This document shows positions 61,976 to 64,000 of a DNA stretch of 64,000 nt, in pieces; position 1 is the first letter of the stretch, and each line of letters begins with the position of its first letter. Location of the stretch: NCBI GenBank assembly GCA_948146395.1, contig OX411557.1, positions 33,086,077 through 33,150,076 of the forward strand. Reading direction: 5' to 3'. The translations under genes were made by a program, and so were the position numbers. The notes below the pieces were generated by a model that saw only the letters and a list, made by a program, of their open reading frames with translations, did no database searches and was not told the origin of the DNA. The DNA comes from Fragum whitleyi. Its lineage: Eukaryota; Mollusca; Bivalvia; Cardiida; Cardiidae.

Positions 61976-63150
61976 TAAATAGGAATCCGTTTCCTGTCAT
62001 AGAAGTACAGTAGCTACCAAAATGACATTTAATATTTTATAATATCCAACATGATTTGTGGCTTGATAGGTTCAGTAGACCCACCTGTTCTATGTGGAAC
62101 TCATTTACTGTGTTAGTGGGATTAATCTCAGCCGATTCGGCCTTTTAGACGGAGAATATAACTATAGACCAAGAAGCTTTCTACCCGTTGCGTCGACTTT
62201 CTGTAGAAGTAGGATAAAATCTGATTTCCCTTAACCTTAAGTGCAACGACCCGTTACTTAGGCTTAGGGCATTAATAATGGATAATACCTAATGTTGTGA
62301 CATGAAGTCCACAGACGTTCAGCTATTGATATAATTCCGTTTAAATGATAGGATTTTTTTTTTTTTCATGAGTCGAAATTTTCAATTTTCTCCTAAGACT
62401 GTCATTTTTGTGACTTTTGAATCTAAGGGTACTGGCATTTGACTCATTATTGAAGACTTTTGATGGGTGATTTTATAAAACAATTAGACAAGTTGTTGAC
62501 GCAAAGACCACTTGCTCGATAGGCAAAGTCTGAATTTGGTATAAAAGCAAGAAATAAGTGAAAAGAGTGGAAATGTAAGGTGGCCGCTTAGGACTTCTGA
62601 GTAGTGTAAACTATGTATTTCTTTAATTCCGGCCACTTCTAGAAAGAAATGAAAATATAAACTAGACCAGCCTTGGGTGGAGGTTTGAACAGTGAAAATC
62701 TTTAAATGTGTATCTAATCATGATGGTCGGTTGTTGAGTGCCTAATGTTAATATCTGTTCAACTGGTTGGTCAAATGACAATCACATGTCTAATACCACA
62801 TGTATTTACTGGAATAAACGGACTTTTTTCAATGATTCTGCAGATGTGAAGTTTTTGCTGTTTTCTCCCCATTAAATATGTCTGATCGACAATTATCACA
62901 GATTGTGCAATTTTAATGTAATGATTAAACCAGGCGTGAATATACCTACCGCATACAATATACCAGAACTACACTGACGTCGGATAAAAACGACTCAATC
63001 ATTGATTGATTTAATTGAGGTTAACTTTACAGCTTACAATTATTTAGTCTAGTCGTCACAGCTGGTATCGACATCAATGTATTCTTAGCATTTCCCCCAT
63101 TGGCATTACCTCAACATATTTTCTGGGCCTTCAGTTTCACAATACACGAT
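61976..63150. other. No feature recognised
   Basis: AT-rich sequence with no long ORF, splice-supported exon or named repeat that I can defend. Confidence 0.4.
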
Positions 63151-63189
63151 AGCCTACGGTTATCCACCCATTGTTGGGAAGAATATTCT

Positions 63190-63255
63190 ACATGGATCGA
63201 CAGCCACTCGGTGGCCCGTCGAACGTGCTACCAACTGCGCTTTAGCCCGAGGCAA
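63190..63255 (-). other. tRNA-like fragment, probable SINE head
   Basis: On the minus strand GGGCTAAAGCGCAGTTGGTA followed by GCACG resembles a tRNA A-box/D-arm, with CTGTCGATCCATG in the B-box position. It cannot fold as a full tRNA, so it is listed as a relic. Confidence 0.4.
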
Positions 63256-63573
63256 CCATTACCGTAAAAGTTCTAATAGAGCCATGTGCTCTTATAGAAC
63301 CTCCACCCCTCTTCGCGCGTCAAAATCGATACCTTTTGCAAGATTTTCAGAAAACCTGGAGCCTTTAATTAACCCCCAACTCCGCCAAATAAGTGCCACG
63401 ATAAATTCAACTATAGATCAATGTACCTTTTTACGGGTAAATTTTACGCTTTTGTGTTAATTCAATGTTCAAAAATACGTTTCTTTGGGTTTTTTTTATT
63501 TTCTGAGTTTACTATACCCTGGAATATTCAAGGACCTGTTAACCTCACTCCTACGCAATAGTAAGTTTCATGT

Positions 63574-63838
63574 GTGTAGTTGGTAGCGCGTCGGATTGTC
63601 AATCTAGAGGTCCCGGGTTCGATCCACGACGGCGGCACTCATTCTTTCCGACTATTTGTCTCTCACCAATGGGTTGATGATCGTAGACCTATGTGAGATA
63701 GCAGCTGGAGGGTAGGAAAGGATGTGATGGTTGTACTTGTGAGAGAAATACCAGGAATCCATTGTTAGAAGCTCCAGTCGCGATATAACTGAAAAGAATG
63801 TTAAAAGCGGCATAAATCTCCATTCAATCAATCATTTT
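63574..63838 (+). mobile_element. tRNA-derived SINE
   Basis: The head TAGTTGGTAGCGCGTCGGAT continues to CCCGGGTTCGATCCAC, a clear B box with T-loop TTCGA. A body of about 175 bp starting TCTCACCAATGGGTTGATG follows, with tail CTCCATTCAATCAATC. The body matches 11048-11228, showing a dispersed family. RNA polymerase III would transcribe such elements from the internal A and B boxes. Confidence 0.75.
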
Positions 63839-64000
63839 TTATCACGATTTTGCAGTCATAGTTCTATTCACATAGTAGGAATCGCTCTTGGCTAGCGAAG
63901 ATTAAGTTTACACGAAACAGTAACAGACGTTAATTTATGAGTTTTTATTATTCGATAACAGAAGCAATGTGAGGATATTTTTTTAATGATTCTAGCCTAG

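Noticed and set aside
63574..63660. Functional tRNA gene
   Set aside because: A good B box is present but the acceptor stem cannot form and a SINE body follows.

Overview
This window looks like nuclear DNA of a marine mollusc, most likely a bivalve. The grounds are low GC, long introns, a temptin-type secreted module, a Tc1/mariner element, tRNA-derived SINEs, and several roughly 150 bp tandem arrays bracketed by a CTCACCTGAG-type motif. Species cannot be named from the sequence. Nothing resembles a bacterial operon. Almost all short ORFs are shadows of repeats.

Two multi-exon genes can be reconstructed by reading splice sites, both on the minus strand. Gene 1 runs from about 31025 down past 2585 and off the left edge. 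It encodes a type II membrane protein: a cytoplasmic tail of about 74 residues, one membrane segment, then at least two and a half SEA domains. Its SEA modules are built from matching exons (113/116 bp, then exactly 68 bp, then the C-terminal half) with symmetrical phase 1-1 borders. Gene 2 runs from 52864 to 38595. It encodes a secreted or surface protein of about 580 residues, with a signal peptide, a temptin-like calcium-binding module, and a copper type II ascorbate-dependent monooxygenase (DBH/MOXD1/PHM type) with recognisable HH, H, HxH and Met copper ligands.

Gene 1 has been disturbed in two places. Intron 1 is mostly a nearly perfect direct triplication of a 2.9 kb segment (21217-29876). 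Each unit carries the 5' part of the transmembrane exon with its splice acceptor, giving two decoy exons. The 3' part of the exon at 12550-12755 has been tandemly amplified with its splice donor in a 112 bp unit. A 3.3 kb foldback element with about 1.2 kb inverted arms (9156-12433) has inserted into that array.

The rest is mobile and repetitive DNA. It includes a 1552 bp mariner-like element (31893-33444) with an internal stop, a 5'-truncated LINE with an intact 326-codon ORF in intron 1 of gene 2, a decayed LINE fragment (16745-17061), SINEs, several MITE-like hairpins and TIR elements, palindromic TTCGTT/AACGAA arrays, and simple repeats. The right-hand 11 kb (52865-64000) shows repeats but no gene I can support.
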